Source: Fructilactobacillus fructivorans
GTDB taxonomy: Bacteria; Bacillota; Bacilli; Lactobacillales; Lactobacillaceae
DNA length: 64,000 nt
Assembly: GCF_001434095.1 (NCBI RefSeq)
Contig: NZ_AZDS01000005.1
Coordinates: forward strand, 1-64,000
Reading direction: 5' to 3'
Part shown: piece by piece, positions 54,646-64,000 of the stretch
Layout: each line of letters starts with the position of its first letter
How positions within the stretch are numbered: the stretch's first letter is position 1
The notes under the pieces: model-generated
What the model saw: only the letters and a program-made list of their open reading frames with translations
What the model was told of the DNA's origin: nothing
Database searches by the model: none
Program-made: the position numbers and the translations under genes

Positions 54646-54708
54646 GTAAGTATTACTTACAAATAGACATACAAACTATAATATACCACATTACTGCTAT
54701 TCCAGCAA
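54646..54708 (-). promoter_or_regulatory. Internal promoter and leader palindrome upstream of infA
   Basis: Minus strand TTGCTG (54708-54703), 17-base spacer, TATATT (54685-54680) preceded by TGG (extended -10). In the leader, 20 bases downstream, is the perfect 15-base palindrome GTAAGTATTACTTAC (54646-54660). It may let infA-rpmJ-rpsM-rpsK-rpoA-rplQ be expressed apart from the spc genes. Confidence 0.6.
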
Positions 54709-54723
54709 TTAAACGACAGTTTG

Positions 54724-55383
54724 CTAATTTAAGTTGCTAAGAATTTTATCAATGTCTTTACTAACGTCTGCAATGTCCCGGTCACCGTCAACTGAATGTA
54801 AAATACCGCGATCTTTGTAAAAATCAATTAGAGGAGCATTACTCTTCTCATTAACTTTTAGACGATTTTTAACAGTTTCAGGTTTATCATCACTTCTTTG
54901 GTAAAACACATGAGCACCGCAAACATCACAAGTACCATCAACTATAGGCTTCTTATATAATTTATGATAAGTTGCGCCACAGTTTTTACAGATGAACCGA
55001 CCCGATAAACGATCAACTAAGACCTTAGGGTCAACTTCAATGTTAATAACTGCATCTAACTCTTTGCCCATTTTCCTAGTCATATCTTCCAGACTTTTAG
55101 CCTGATCAATGTTTCTAGGAAAACCGTCTAACAAATATCCTTTGTCTGTGTCAGGCTGTTTGAGACGATCCTCAACAATCCCACAGGTAACATCATCAGG
55201 AACAAGTTCTCCCTTATCGATATACTGTTGAGCTTTTACACCCATGGGGGTTTTATTTTTCATTGCTGCTCGAAATATGTCCCCAGTTGAAATATGTGGG
55301 ATGCCATATTTTTGAACAATGAATTCAGCTTGAGTACCTTTTCCGGCTCCTGGGAGACCAATTAATAATAAATTCATTGACAT
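54724..55383 (-). CDS. adk: Adenylate kinase
   Basis: Balances ATP, ADP and AMP. 219 residues, long-lid form. P-loop [11 protein letters not shown] at 8-18, AMP site [10 protein letters not shown] near 32, [10 protein letters not shown] near 85, and a lid with two CxxC pairs (CKNC and CDVC) that bind structural zinc. It lies between secY (13 bases) and infA. Confidence 0.98.
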   Translation of the reverse strand: MSMNLLLIGLPGAGKGTQAEFIVQKYGIPHISTGDIFRAAMKNKTPMGVKAQQYIDKGELVPDDVTCGIVEDRLKQPDTDKGYLLDGFPRNIDQAKSLEDMTRKMGKELDAVINIEVDPKVLVDRLSGRFICKNCGATYHKLYKKPIVDGTCDVCGAHVFYQRSDDKPETVKNRLKVNEKSNAPLIDFYKDRGILHSVDGDRDIADVSKDIDKILSNLN

Positions 55384-55396
55384 TTAAATTCCTCCA

Positions 55397-56713
55397 CTAC
55401 TTGTTGTCATCTGGAGTGCTTTGAATAAATCCAACGTACTCTTTTCTCATCATTAAACCTCGAATTTGTTGAATGGTTTCAATTGCCACTCCAACAATAA
55501 TCAACAGATTTGTACCACCTAATCCAATGGATTGATTTAGATTCCATACGTTTTGGGCAACTAACGGAATTAAAGAAACGATTCCTAAAAACAAAGCACC
55601 GACAGTACTTAGTCTCATAAGTAAACGAGAGATGTACAACTGCGTTTCATGGCCAGGCCATACACCTGGGATATAGCTACCCTGCTTTTGCAAATTCTCT
55701 GATAATTTTTGTGGGTTAACTTGAACAAACGCATAGAAGAAAGTAAATACAACAATTAAGAAAGTGTAAAATGCCGCTCCAAGTGGAGTTTGCATATTAA
55801 ACAACTTACTTAGAAATTCATACCAACCAGCTCCCTGAAAGTTTTTGGTGAAAAACATCAAAATCGTTTGAGGAGTGGAAATAAATGCACTTGCGAAAAT
55901 AACTGGAATAACTCCAGCAACATTAACCTTCAAAGGAAGGTAACTGCTGTCAGGCGAACCTGATGTTCTTCTAGTATATTGAATTGGAATCCTACGTTCA
56001 GCTTGCTGTACCCAAGTAACAAAGGTCACGATGATTAAAATTACAATGATCAACGCAATGATAAACAAGGCTGGTTTCCACATTTGATTCATTGGGGTGC
56101 CTTCGACATATTGACGATAAACACTCATGATCCCACTTGGCATTTCGGCAACAATTCCAGCAAAGATGATCATGGAAACTCCTTGACCAATTCCTTTATC
56201 AGTAATCATATCACCCATCCAAGTAGTAAGCATTGTTCCACCGGTTAAGATCAAACCAATACTAATGTAGGTCCCCATTCCTGGGTTTTTAACCAAGTGC
56301 AAACTACTTAATGCGTTAAATCCAGCAGTAATACCAATTGATTGAACGAAAGCTAATACAATCGTCAACCATCTAGTTACTTGATCCAGTTTTTGTCTTC
56401 CAACTTCACCTTGCTTCCCCCATTCAACGAATCGAGGAACAATATCCATTTGAAGTAACTGAACAACAATTTGTGCAGTAATGTATGGAGAAACACCCAT
56501 TGCAAACAATGAATAATTAGTTAATCCACCACCACTAAACATATTTAATACATTAACTAAACCCGAAGATGCTACGCTTTGTAGAGCTTCGGCATTGATT
56601 CCAGGTACCGTAATATATGCACCTAAACGAAAGACTGCCAATACAAAAAGGGTAAATAAAATCCTTTTTCTAATATCTTTTTCTTCAAACGCATTCTTTA
56701 AGGTAGTGAACAT
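55397..56713 (-). CDS. secY: Protein translocase subunit SecY
   Basis: Central channel of the Sec protein export machinery, 438 residues with ten membrane helices. Recognisable: FRLGAYITVPGIN near 29-41, helix 2 plug region with FSGGGLTNYSLFAMGVSPYI, and the cytoplasmic loop RRTSGSPDSSYLPLKVNVAGVIPVIFA (in part). Start overlaps the rplO stop by one base (TAATG). Confidence 0.98.
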   Translation of the reverse strand: MFTTLKNAFEEKDIRKRILFTLFVLAVFRLGAYITVPGINAEALQSVASSGLVNVLNMFSGGGLTNYSLFAMGVSPYITAQIVVQLLQMDIVPRFVEWGKQGEVGRQKLDQVTRWLTIVLAFVQSIGITAGFNALSSLHLVKNPGMGTYISIGLILTGGTMLTTWMGDMITDKGIGQGVSMIIFAGIVAEMPSGIMSVYRQYVEGTPMNQMWKPALFIIALIIVILIIVTFVTWVQQAERRIPIQYTRRTSGSPDSSYLPLKVNVAGVIPVIFASAFISTPQTILMFFTKNFQGAGWYEFLSKLFNMQTPLGAAFYTFLIVVFTFFYAFVQVNPQKLSENLQKQGSYIPGVWPGHETQLYISRLLMRLSTVGALFLGIVSLIPLVAQNVWNLNQSIGLGGTNLLIIVGVAIETIQQIRGLMMRKEYVGFIQSTPDDNK

Positions 56714-57144
56714 TAAATCACCTCAGCTTTACCGCCGGCATCTTCAATTGCTTTTTCAGCACTCTTTGAGAATTTGTTAGCTTTAACAGTGAGCTTCTTA
56801 GTTAGCTTGCCATCTGCAAGAACTTTAACGCCATCGTTTGAGCCTTTGATCATTCCAGCTTGAATCAAAACATCTGGAGTTACTTCTGAGCCATCATCAA
56901 AATTATCTAAATCAGCCAAGTTAACAATAGCTAATACTTTTCTGTTGAAGTTGGTAAATCCACGTTTTGGAATTTGACGGTATAAAGGCATTTGGCCACC
57001 TTCAAAACCAATCCGTGTCTTTCCACGAGCTTTTTGGCCTTTTTGGCCACGACCTGAAGTCTTACCTTTACTACCAAGTCCACGACCTAAACGAGTTCTT
57101 GATGAACGTGAACCCTTAGCAGCTTTTAATTCATTTAACTTCAT
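56713..57144 (-). CDS. rplO: 50S ribosomal protein L15
   Basis: 50S assembly protein, 143 residues. The Gly/Arg-rich N-terminus [20 protein letters not shown] and [17 protein letters not shown] are canonical. Overlaps the secY start. Confidence 0.98.
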   Translation of the reverse strand: MKLNELKAAKGSRSSRTRLGRGLGSKGKTSGRGQKGQKARGKTRIGFEGGQMPLYRQIPKRGFTNFNRKVLAIVNLADLDNFDDGSEVTPDVLIQAGMIKGSNDGVKVLADGKLTKKLTVKANKFSKSAEKAIEDAGGKAEVI

Positions 57145-57175
57145 TGAGTTGCACCTCCTTATCTTTTAAAGAATA

Positions 57176-57358
57176 TTAATCGATTTGTTCAACCTTGATT
57201 AAATGAGCAATCTTGAATAGAGCTCCACGAGTTGCTTCATTGTCAGGTTTAATAACACTACTATTTACTCGTCCCAATCCCAGGGCCTTAACAATCTTAC
57301 GTTGTTTAGGGAGACGGTGAGCAGCACTATGAACTAAAGTAATCTTTAATTGAGCCAT
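57176..57358 (-). CDS. rpmD: 50S ribosomal protein L30
   Basis: 60-residue 50S protein with the family run [20 protein letters not shown] and [13 protein letters not shown]. Lies 17 bases after rpsE. Confidence 0.97.
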   Translation of the reverse strand: MAQLKITLVHSAAHRLPKQRKIVKALGLGRVNSSVIKPDNEATRGALFKIAHLIKVEQID

Positions 57359-57375
57359 CTTCTAACCCCTCCTTA

Positions 57376-57879
57376 TTATTCAGCTAAGTGATCTGATGAT
57401 ACACCACGTAATGATGAAATTTCTTCAGCATCCTTAAGATCTTTAAGACCTTCAAAAGTTGCACGAATTACGTTAACAGGTGTATCAGAGCCTAAACGCT
57501 TACTAGTAACATCATTCACACCAGCTAATTCCATAACTGATCGAACAGCACCACCAGCAGCAACTCCAGAACCTTTTTCAGCAGGCTTCAACATGATCTT
57601 TCCACCGCCATAACGACCGATAACTTCGTGAGGGATAGTAGTTCCAACAATTGGGACTTCAATCAAGTTCTTTTGGGCACTATCAACGGCTTTTCTGATT
57701 GCTTCAGGAACTTCTTGAGCTTTACCAGTACCAAAGCCAACGTGGCCATTTTTGTCACCAACAACAACTAATGCAGCAAAACGTAGTCGACGACCACCTT
57801 TAACAACCTTAGTAATCCGGTTGATAGCAACAACGTTATCTTCTAAGTCCAGTTTGTCTGGATTAATAAACTTTGCCAT
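57376..57879 (-). CDS. rpsE: 30S ribosomal protein S5
   Basis: 30S protein at the mRNA entry and accuracy centre, 167 residues. N-terminal double-stranded RNA-binding domain with [20 protein letters not shown] and [19 protein letters not shown], then the S5 C-terminal fold. The spectinomycin-site loop (KVVKGGRR) is wild type in appearance. Confidence 0.98.
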   Translation of the reverse strand: MAKFINPDKLDLEDNVVAINRITKVVKGGRRLRFAALVVVGDKNGHVGFGTGKAQEVPEAIRKAVDSAQKNLIEVPIVGTTIPHEVIGRYGGGKIMLKPAEKGSGVAAGGAVRSVMELAGVNDVTSKRLGSDTPVNVIRATFEGLKDLKDAEEISSLRGVSSDHLAE

Positions 57880-57900
57880 GTGCGTTATATTCCTCCTTTT

Positions 57901-58257
57901 TTAAAATTCAAGTCCATTTTCACGTGCTGCATCTGCAAGGGCTTGTACACGTCCGTGATATAAGTATCCACCACGATCAAAAACAACATTTTTAACATTT
58001 TTTTCAACTGCACGTTTAGCGAGTAGAGCGCCAACGCTTGCGGCTTGTTCTGATTTATTGTTTCCGGAAACTTCCTTGTCAACAGTTGAGGCACTAGCTA
58101 GCGTTACACCCTTTACATCATCAATAACTTGAGCGTAAATGTTTTTATTAGAACGGAAAACGTTCAAACGTGGGCACTCAGCAGTACCAGAAATTTTACT
58201 TCTAACACGATTATGACGAATCTTACGTGTTTTATTCTTGTCTGGTTTGGAAATCAA
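57901..58257 (-). CDS. rplR: 50S ribosomal protein L18
   Basis: 5S rRNA-binding protein, 118 residues. Start is the TTG at 58257 giving the family [20 protein letters not shown], with GAGGTG upstream; an in-frame GTG three codons earlier overlaps the Shine-Dalgarno. Core: [20 protein letters not shown]. Confidence 0.97.
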   Translation of the reverse strand: MISKPDKNKTRKIRHNRVRSKISGTAECPRLNVFRSNKNIYAQVIDDVKGVTLASASTVDKEVSGNNKSEQAASVGALLAKRAVEKNVKNVVFDRGGYLYHGRVQALADAARENGLEF

Positions 58258-58289
58258 AATAGTCACCTCTTATTTTTTATATTGTTAAA

Positions 58290-58829
58290 CTACTTACCAG
58301 TCTTACCTTCCTTGAGGGTAATGTGTTCATTTTCATATCTAATACCCTTACCCTTATATGGTTCTGGTGAACGGTATGAACGAACTTCGGCAGCGAAGTC
58401 ACCAACATGTTGCTTGTTGATTCCACTAATGTTAATAGTAGTGTTATCAGGAACAGCTACAGTGAGATCTTCAGGAACTTGAACTTCAACAGGATTTGAG
58501 TAACCAACGTTTAAAGTCAAAGTATTACCCTTTAATTGGGCACGATATCCAACTCCAACTAATTTAAGGGTCTTATGAAAACCATTCATAACTCCTTCAA
58601 CCATGTTGTTGAAGTTAGCACGGGTTGTACCATGTAAGGCACGTTCTTTGTTGTCATACTTACCAGTTGGGGTGAAGTTTACTTCATTACCCTTAACTTG
58701 CATCTTGATTTCTGGTGCAAATGTGGCAGTAAGTGTACCCTTTGGTCCTTTAACAGTTACGTTAGTACCTCTGTGACTTACTTCAACGCCGTCTGGAAGA
58801 TCAACAGTTTTATAACCAATTCTACTCAT
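58290..58829 (-). CDS. rplF: 50S ribosomal protein L6
   Basis: 50S protein near the sarcin-ricin loop, 179 residues, two related beta-sheet domains. [16 protein letters not shown] start, [20 protein letters not shown] middle and [17 protein letters not shown] near the end. Confidence 0.98.
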   Translation of the reverse strand: MSRIGYKTVDLPDGVEVSHRGTNVTVKGPKGTLTATFAPEIKMQVKGNEVNFTPTGKYDNKERALHGTTRANFNNMVEGVMNGFHKTLKLVGVGYRAQLKGNTLTLNVGYSNPVEVQVPEDLTVAVPDNTTINISGINKQHVGDFAAEVRSYRSPEPYKGKGIRYENEHITLKEGKTGK

Positions 58830-58857
58830 ATTAACACCTCCAATTCTTTTTTAATTT

Positions 58858-59256
58858 TTACCAAACGTATGCTAATACTTCGCCACCGACTTTTTTGTCG
58901 CGGGCTTCTTTGTCAGTAATAACACCATCTGAAGTTGAGATGATTGCAATTCCTAAACCATTTAAAACTTTAGGAACATCATCTGATTTAACATATGAAC
59001 GTAATCCTGGCTTTGAAATTCTCTTTAAACCAGTAATAACACGTTGATTGTCTTTTCCATATTTAAGGTATACACGGATAACACCTTGTTTATCGTCATC
59101 GATGTATTCAACATCGCGTACAAAGCCTTCACGCTTCAAAATTTCAGCAATGTTTCTTTTGATTTTTGATGCAGGAACGTCAACTGAATCGTGTCTAGCC
59201 ATATTGGCGTTACGAATTCGAGTTAAAAAGTCTGCAATTGGATCTGTCATGGACAT
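58858..59256 (-). CDS. rpsH: 30S ribosomal protein S8
   Basis: 30S assembly protein, 132 residues. [20 protein letters not shown] start and the C-terminal rRNA-binding [20 protein letters not shown]. Two ATG codons lie 6 bases apart; the first is 10 bases after GGAGG and is kept. Confidence 0.98.
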   Translation of the reverse strand: MSMTDPIADFLTRIRNANMARHDSVDVPASKIKRNIAEILKREGFVRDVEYIDDDKQGVIRVYLKYGKDNQRVITGLKRISKPGLRSYVKSDDVPKVLNGLGIAIISTSDGVITDKEARDKKVGGEVLAYVW

Positions 59257-59288
59257 AAACGTGAAACCTCCTTTTCAGTTTTATTATT

Positions 59289-59474
59289 TTACCAACTAGC
59301 TTTCTTCATACCAGGAATTTGACCCTTGTGGGCAAGTTGTCTCAAGCAAATTCGGCATAAGTGAAACTTTTGGTAAACCGCACGAGGTCGACCACAACGT
59401 TCACAACGAGTGTAGTTCTGAGTTGAGAACTTAGCTGGACGTTCACTTTTTTTAATTAATGATTTTTTAGCCAA
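59289..59474 (-). CDS. rpsZ: 30S ribosomal protein S14 type Z
   Basis: 61-residue zinc form of S14. Two CxxC pairs (CERC and CRIC) bind zinc, followed by [16 protein letters not shown]. This short form lies in the spc operon in Firmicutes. Confidence 0.98.
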   Translation of the reverse strand: MAKKSLIKKSERPAKFSTQNYTRCERCGRPRAVYQKFHLCRICLRQLAHKGQIPGMKKASW

Positions 59475-59485
59475 TATTAAACCTC

Positions 59486-60028
59486 CTATTTAGCGAATGG
59501 CATTCCGAATTGAGCTAACAATTCATGTGATTCTTCATCCGTATTAGCGGTTGTTACAAGTACGATATCTAAACCTCTAACACGGTTAACATCATCGTAA
59601 TTAATTTCTGGGAAAATTAGTTGTTCTTTGATACCCAATGTGTAATTTCCACGACCATCAAATGATTTGTTACTTACACCGTGGAAATCTCGAACACGTG
59701 GCAATGAAACATTAACTAACTTATCTAAGAAATCGTACATTCTTTCTCCTCTTAATGTAACTTTGGCACCAATTGGCATTCCTTCTCTAAGACGGAAACC
59801 GGCAATTGATTTTTTAGCTTTAGTTACAATAGGCTTTTGTCCAGAAATTAAACTTAATTCTTGAACTGCCTCATCAAGATTTTTAGAATTTGTTACAGCA
59901 TCACCAACACCCATGTTTAAAACAATTTTGTCAAGCTTTGGTGCTTCCATTACTGACGAATAGTCAAACTTCTTAACAAGTGCTGGGAGAATATTTTCTT
60001 TGTATCTTTCTTCTAAGCGAGCTGCCAT
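59486..60028 (-). CDS. rplE: 50S ribosomal protein L5
   Basis: 5S rRNA-binding protein, 180 residues. [40 protein letters not shown] and [20 protein letters not shown] are standard. Confidence 0.98.
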   Translation of the reverse strand: MAARLEERYKENILPALVKKFDYSSVMEAPKLDKIVLNMGVGDAVTNSKNLDEAVQELSLISGQKPIVTKAKKSIAGFRLREGMPIGAKVTLRGERMYDFLDKLVNVSLPRVRDFHGVSNKSFDGRGNYTLGIKEQLIFPEINYDDVNRVRGLDIVLVTTANTDEESHELLAQFGMPFAK

Positions 60029-60058
60029 GCGATTAATTTCCTCCTTTCAATTCCAATC

Positions 60059-60367
60059 CTAATCGATTGGTTTGTTTGATTTTTTTGAAATACGAACTTT
60101 TTTGCCATCTTTAACTTCAAAACTTACCTTAGTAGGTTCGTTAGTAGATGGATCAATTAGCATTACATTTGAAGCATCGATTGGAGCATCTACATCAGCA
60201 ATTCCACCTTGGGGATTGTCTTGTGAAGCCTTTTGATGTTTCTTGATCTTGTTGATTCCTTCAACAACTACACGGTTCTTAGCAGCAATGGTTTTAACGA
60301 CTTTACCGTCTTTACCCTTGTCTTTACCGCTAATAACACGAACTTTGTCACCAGTTTTCAAGAACAT
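60059..60367 (-). CDS. rplX: 50S ribosomal protein L24
   Basis: 50S assembly initiator with a KOW domain, 102 residues. [20 protein letters not shown] start and [20 protein letters not shown] follow the family. Confidence 0.98.
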   Translation of the reverse strand: MFLKTGDKVRVISGKDKGKDGKVVKTIAAKNRVVVEGINKIKKHQKASQDNPQGGIADVDAPIDASNVMLIDPSTNEPTKVSFEVKDGKKVRISKKSNKPID

Positions 60368-60398
60368 AATCCTGGCACCTCCTTGTTTTCCAATAGTA

Positions 60399-60767
60399 TT
60401 AAAGTACTTCAGGCGCTAATGAAACGATCTTCATAAAATTATTACTACGTAATTCACGAGCAAACGGACCGAAAATACGGGTACCTTTAGGACTCTTATC
60501 ATCGTTAATCAAAACAGCGGCATTTTCATCAAAACGGATATATGAACCATCAGTTCTGTGTGCAGCGGACTTTGTTCTAACAACAACAGCCTTAACGACG
60601 TCTCCTTTTTTGACAACGCCACCTGGTGTTGCCTGTTTAACAGTAGCAACGATCACATCACCGATACCTGCGTATCTAACTCTTGAACCACCTAGGACTT
60701 TAACAGTTAAAAGTTCACGTGCTCCAGAGTTGTCAGCAACCTTTAAACGACTCTCTTGTTGGATCAT
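60399..60767 (-). CDS. rplN: 50S ribosomal protein L14
   Basis: 50S protein at the subunit interface, 122 residues. [20 protein letters not shown] start, a [19 protein letters not shown] core and [20 protein letters not shown] end. Commonly the first gene of the spc group; the 50-base gap upstream shows no clear promoter. Confidence 0.98.
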   Translation of the reverse strand: MIQQESRLKVADNSGARELLTVKVLGGSRVRYAGIGDVIVATVKQATPGGVVKKGDVVKAVVVRTKSAAHRTDGSYIRFDENAAVLINDDKSPKGTRIFGPFARELRSNNFMKIVSLAPEVL

Positions 60768-60817
60768 GGTTAGTGTCCTCCCTTCAACTTAAAATCAGAA
60801 TACGATAGATAAAAAAG

Positions 60818-61084
60818 CTAGATAATAATTGCCTTTTCAACAACGTCTACTAGACGGAAGCGCTTAGTCTTAGACAATGGACGAGTTTCCATGATGTCAA
60901 CAATATCGTTAACTTTTGCTTCGTTATTTTCATCTTGAACTTTATATTTCTTAGAATATTTAATACGTTTCCCGTAAGTTGGATGAGTTTTGTAAGTTTC
61001 AACAACAACTGTAATGGTTTTATCCATCTTGTCTGAAACAACACGGCCTCTGTAACTCTTACGTTCGTTACGTTCTTCGCTCAT
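60818..61084 (-). CDS. rpsQ: 30S ribosomal protein S17
   Basis: 30S OB-fold protein, 88 residues. [20 protein letters not shown] and [20 protein letters not shown] are typical. Confidence 0.98.
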   Translation of the reverse strand: MSEERNERKSYRGRVVSDKMDKTITVVVETYKTHPTYGKRIKYSKKYKVQDENNEAKVNDIVDIMETRPLSKTKRFRLVDVVEKAIII

Positions 61085-61113
61085 AAAGTGTTAACCTTCC
61101 TTTCTATCGTATT

Positions 61114-61308
61114 CTATTTCTTTAATTCTTGTTGTCTTAACGCCGTCTTGATTCTAGCGATTGTTTTTCGCACAGTCTTCAATCTAGCAGTATTTTCTAA
61201 TTGACCAGTGGCTAATTGAAAACGAAGATTAAACAATTCTTTCTTGTAATCTTGTTCCTTAGCACGCATTTCATCAGTGGTTAATTCATTAATTTCTTTA
61301 GCCTTCAT
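61114..61308 (-). CDS. rpmC: 50S ribosomal protein L29
   Basis: 64-residue two-helix protein at the tunnel exit, a docking site for trigger factor and SRP. The ATG at 61308 ([14 protein letters not shown]) has AGGTGG 8 bases upstream; an in-frame GTG four codons earlier overlaps it. Its start overlaps the end of rplP by 11 bases. Confidence 0.97.
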   Translation of the reverse strand: MKAKEINELTTDEMRAKEQDYKKELFNLRFQLATGQLENTARLKTVRKTIARIKTALRQQELKK

Positions 61309-61732
61309 TTGATTCGCCACCTACTTCCTCACGTTTAATAACTCGGGTTCTAACAGGTAACTTCATGGATGCTAAACGTAAAGCTTCTTCAGCAGTTTCT
61401 TTGGAAACACCGCCAACTTCGAAAAGAACTTTTCCCCGTCTAACAGTTGAAACCCAACCTGCTGGGGTACCTTTACCTTTACCCATTCGAACACCGATAC
61501 CTTTTTCAGTATATGATTTTTGAGGGAAAATTTTGATCCAAACTTTTCCACCACGTTTCATATAACGAGTCATGGCAACACGGCAAGCTTCGATTTGTCT
61601 GTTACTGATCCAATGTGAATCAAGTGCTTGCAAACCGTAATCACCAAAAGTAACAGTATTTCCACCTTTTGAATGACCACGCAGCTTACCTCTGTGTTGT
61701 CTCCTGAACTTAACACGTTTAGGTACTAGCAT
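61298..61732 (-). CDS. rplP: 50S ribosomal protein L16
   Basis: 50S protein near the A site, 144 residues. [20 protein letters not shown] start and [20 protein letters not shown] near 80 (the arginine hydroxylated in some bacteria lies here). Begins two bases after the rpsC stop. Confidence 0.98.
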   Translation of the reverse strand: MLVPKRVKFRRQHRGKLRGHSKGGNTVTFGDYGLQALDSHWISNRQIEACRVAMTRYMKRGGKVWIKIFPQKSYTEKGIGVRMGKGKGTPAGWVSTVRRGKVLFEVGGVSKETAEEALRLASMKLPVRTRVIKREEVGGESNEG

Positions 61733-61734
61733 GC

Positions 61735-62400
61735 TTATTTCCCTCCTTTTTCAGTTTTTTCCTCCGGTTTATCGGGCAAAACTTCACCACGGTTGATCCA
61801 AGTCTTAACACCGATTTTACCGTAAGTAGTATCTGCTTCATTCCATGAATAATCGATATCAGCTCTAAGAGTATGAAGTGGAACACTTCCGTCTGAGTAT
61901 CTCTCGATTCGTGTCATATCAGCACCATTTAAACGACCTGAAGATTGAACTTTAACACCTTTTGCTCCAGAACGCATAACTCTTTGCATTGCCTGACGCA
62001 TTGCACGACGGAATGCTACACGACCTTCAAGTTGTCTTGCTACGTTTTCACCAACAAGATCAGCTTCTAAGTCGGGCTTTTTAACTTCAACAATATTAAC
62101 ATGAACACGACGGCCAGTTAACTTGTTTAATTCTTTACGTAGACTTTCAACTTCTGCTCCACCTTTACCAATAACCATTCCTGGTTTTGCAGTATGGATA
62201 GAAACATTAACACGCTTTGCAGCACGTTCAATGTCAACACTTGATACAGAAGCATCAGCGAGTCTCTTTGCTAGATAGTTACGAATTTTTAAATCTTCGT
62301 TTAAGTATGAAGCGAACTTATCGTCGTTAGCATACCATTTAGCTTGCCAACCACGGTTAACGCCAATTCGTAAACCATTTGGATTAATTTTTTGACCCAC
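61735..62400 (-). CDS. rpsC: 30S ribosomal protein S3
   Basis: 30S head protein with mRNA helicase role, 221 residues. KH domain with [20 protein letters not shown] near 53-72 and C-terminal [20 protein letters not shown]. Ends in a charged EEKTEKGGK tail. Confidence 0.98.
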   Translation of the reverse strand: MGQKINPNGLRIGVNRGWQAKWYANDDKFASYLNEDLKIRNYLAKRLADASVSSVDIERAAKRVNVSIHTAKPGMVIGKGGAEVESLRKELNKLTGRRVHVNIVEVKKPDLEADLVGENVARQLEGRVAFRRAMRQAMQRVMRSGAKGVKVQSSGRLNGADMTRIERYSDGSVPLHTLRADIDYSWNEADTTYGKIGVKTWINRGEVLPDKPEEKTEKGGK

Positions 62401-62411
62401 GTTTATCCCTC

Positions 62412-62762
62412 CTACTTTTCTGACACTACAATTGTAATGTGACTAGTTCTTTTGTTGATTGGTGAAGCAGAACCTTTAGCACGGGGACGGAAACGTTTTA
62501 AGGTTGGTCCTTCGTTAACATATGCTTCACTAACAACTAGATCTTGACGATCTAAATCAAAATTATTTTCTGCATTTGCTACAGCTGACATCAAAACCTT
62601 TTCTACAACTGGTGAAGCACCTCTAGGGGTGAACTTTAAAATTGCAGTAGCTTCTGATACGCTTTTGCCTCTAATAAGATCTACAACAAGGCGAACCTTA
62701 CGAGCGGCGATACGAACAGTCTTTGCAGTAGCTTTTGCTGATGTAACTTGTTGTTCAGCCAT
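62412..62762 (-). CDS. rplV: 50S ribosomal protein L22
   Basis: 50S tunnel-lining protein, 116 residues. [20 protein letters not shown] start and the loop [20 protein letters not shown] that reaches into the tunnel and the macrolide site; no insertions or deletions visible in it. Confidence 0.98.
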   Translation of the reverse strand: MAEQQVTSAKATAKTVRIAARKVRLVVDLIRGKSVSEATAILKFTPRGASPVVEKVLMSAVANAENNFDLDRQDLVVSEAYVNEGPTLKRFRPRAKGSASPINKRTSHITIVVSEK

Positions 62763-62778
62763 TGGTTATCCTCCTTGC

Positions 62779-63060
62779 TTAAACTGTCTTTTTATCTGCG
62801 TCGCCATTTCCATGTCCATGGAATGTACGAGTAGGTACGAATTCTCCGAGCTTGTGGCCCACCATGTCTTCTTGAATGTAAACTGGGACATGTTTTCTAC
62901 CATTGTAAACAGCAATGGTGTATCCAATAAAGCTTGGGAAAATGGTTGAACGACGTGACCATGTTTTAATTACCGATTTTTTATCTTGATCTTTTTGTGC
63001 ATCGATCTTCTTTAATAGTGATTGATCGGCAAAAGGTCCCTTTTTTAAACTTCGACTCAT
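62779..63060 (-). CDS. rpsS: 30S ribosomal protein S19
   Basis: 30S head protein, 93 residues from the ATG at 63060 ([19 protein letters not shown]), with GGAGG 7 bases upstream; a longer in-frame reading is not supported. [20 protein letters not shown] is standard. Confidence 0.98.
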   Translation of the reverse strand: MSRSLKKGPFADQSLLKKIDAQKDQDKKSVIKTWSRRSTIFPSFIGYTIAVYNGRKHVPVYIQEDMVGHKLGEFVPTRTFHGHGNGDADKKTV

Positions 63061-63104
63061 TATGAAACCTCCTCTGCAATTACTCAATAAATAAATGACT
63101 CAGA

Positions 63105-63944
63105 CTACATCTTTGAACCTTTACGGTGACGAACAATAAACTTGTTTGAACGTGCTTTCTTTGATCTAGTCTTCTTACCAGTTGTCTTCTTATGCCATGG
63201 AGACAATGGACTTGGGTAACCAACTGGAGCTTTACCTTCACCACCACCATGTGGGTGATCGTTAGGGTTCATAACAGATCCACGTACGTGAGGTCTTTGA
63301 CCACGGTAACGAGTTCTACCAGCTTTACCCCAAACAACTAATCCATGTTCATCATTACCAACACTACCAACAGTAGCACGGCAAACTGAAAGTACCATTC
63401 TAACTTCGCCAGATGGCAATTTAACTAATGCATACTTTTCTTCGTTTCCAAGTAATTGTGCTGAAGCCCCAGCAGAACGAACAAGTTGTCCACCCTTACC
63501 AGGCTTTAATTCGATATTAAAGATAGTTGAACCAACAGGAATATCAGCTAATCTAAGAGTGTTACCAGCCTTAATATCAGCATCCTTACCAGATTCAACA
63601 ACATCTCCAACTTTCAATCCCTTAGGCGCAATGATATATGATTTAACTCCGTCTTCATAAACGATTAAGGCAATGTTTGCGGTTCTGTTTGGATCATATT
63701 CAATGGTCTTAACGGTTGCAGGAACGCCATCGTGATCACGCTTAAAATCAATTAAACGATAACGATGTTTGTTTCCACCACCACGATGTCGAACAGTCAT
63801 TTTACCTTGGCTATTACGACCACCGCTATGAGCATTTGACTCAATTAAACTTTTTTCTGGCACGTTGGTAGTAATTTCACTATAGTCAATACTAGTCATA
63901 TTACGACGGCCATTAGTAGTTGGTTTGTACTTTTTTAGAGCCAC
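63105..63944 (-). CDS. rplB: 50S ribosomal protein L2
   Basis: 50S core protein near the peptidyl transferase centre, 279 residues. GTG start with GGAGGG 7 bases upstream. Conserved end [20 protein letters not shown] with the functionally important histidine in the HPHGGGEG loop, and C-terminal [20 protein letters not shown]. Confidence 0.98.
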   Translation of the reverse strand: MALKKYKPTTNGRRNMTSIDYSEITTNVPEKSLIESNAHSGGRNSQGKMTVRHRGGGNKHRYRLIDFKRDHDGVPATVKTIEYDPNRTANIALIVYEDGVKSYIIAPKGLKVGDVVESGKDADIKAGNTLRLADIPVGSTIFNIELKPGKGGQLVRSAGASAQLLGNEEKYALVKLPSGEVRMVLSVCRATVGSVGNDEHGLVVWGKAGRTRYRGQRPHVRGSVMNPNDHPHGGGEGKAPVGYPSPLSPWHKKTTGKKTRSKKARSNKFIVRHRKGSKM

Positions 63945-63967
63945 GTTATTTCCCTCCTATTCAAAGA

Positions 63968-64000
63968 TTATTCTTCTGAGAAAATCTTAATTTCATCAGA
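63968..64000 (-). CDS. rplW: 50S ribosomal protein L23, C-terminal fragment cut by window edge
   Basis: Only the last ten codons and the stop are inside the window, reading SDEIKIFSEE and then TAA. Position directly before rplB (23 bases) and the short acidic ending fit L23, which precedes L2 in the S10 operon. The identification rests mainly on gene order. Confidence 0.8.
   Translation of the reverse strand, partial: SDEIKIFSEE

Noticed and set aside
58129-58482. 117-codon plus-strand frame across rplR/rplF
   Set aside because: Lies across two highly conserved ribosomal genes on the other strand.

Overview
The window is chromosomal DNA from a low-GC Gram-positive bacterium of the family Lactobacillaceae. 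Supporting evidence: Firmicute-type ribosomal operon order; lipoteichoic and wall teichoic acid genes; ClpL behind a CtsR-type operator; a CamS lipoprotein next to gatCAB and ligA; the ecfA1-ecfA2-ecfT-truA-rplM-rpsI order; and candidate L13-leader and L17-downstream RNA elements. A gluconate permease, a gluconate kinase and two GlcU-type sugar transporters fit a sugar-specialised, probably heterofermentative lactobacillus (perhaps near Fructilactobacillus). That genus guess is inference; no 16S sequence is present. No phage, transposon, integrase or CRISPR array was seen.

Layout. 1-234: leader of an rRNA operon running left out of the window (two tandem promoters and boxA). 235-5652: lipoteichoic acid operon (two glycolipid glycosyltransferases, a flippase-like membrane protein, LtaS). 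5688-7994: ptsH-ptsI and a small orphan gene. 8059-11140: clpL and a MucBP/SH3-like protein. 11143-14200: dipeptidase and RF-3. 14243-17722: wall teichoic acid cluster tagD, an orphan TagE-like N-terminal module, tagF. 17750-23477: AI-2E-family membrane protein, RecX, flavodoxin, YihY, UDP-GlcNAc 2-epimerase and a polyprenyl-phosphate glycosyltransferase. 23493-33540: sugar-acid and sugar transport (gntP, two tandem glcU paralogues, gntK), tRNA-Arg(CCT), a DEAD-box helicase, a Gfo/Idh/MocA oxidoreductase, a degenerate GH25-like protein and an amino-acid permease. 33540-44718: an rlmD-type rRNA methyltransferase interrupted by a stop codon, dagK, gatBAC, camS, ligA, pcrA. 44738-47554: a divergent PurK-like ATP-grasp protein, a glucosaminidase whose start is out of frame, a DUF2187-like protein and an ECF S component. 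47575-51863: rpsI, rplM, truA and the ECF energising module. 51893-64000: the right part of the S10-spc-alpha superoperon from rplQ back to the 3' end of rplW, all on the minus strand.

How the genes work together. Three envelope blocks (lipoteichoic acid, wall teichoic acid, and undecaprenyl or ManNAc chemistry) build the anionic cell wall. gntP and gntK import and phosphorylate gluconate, and both promoters overlap catabolite-response-like sites, which would tie them to HPr-Ser46 made by ptsH in the same window. EcfA1/A2/T energise S components such as the one at 46973. No entirely new multi-gene system could be supported. The most notable observations are the interrupted rlmD, the poly-A frame problem in the glucosaminidase, the orphan TagE-like module, the degenerate PurK-like and GH25-like proteins, the twin glcU genes sharing an upstream palindrome, and the structured RNA regions beside rplQ and rplM.
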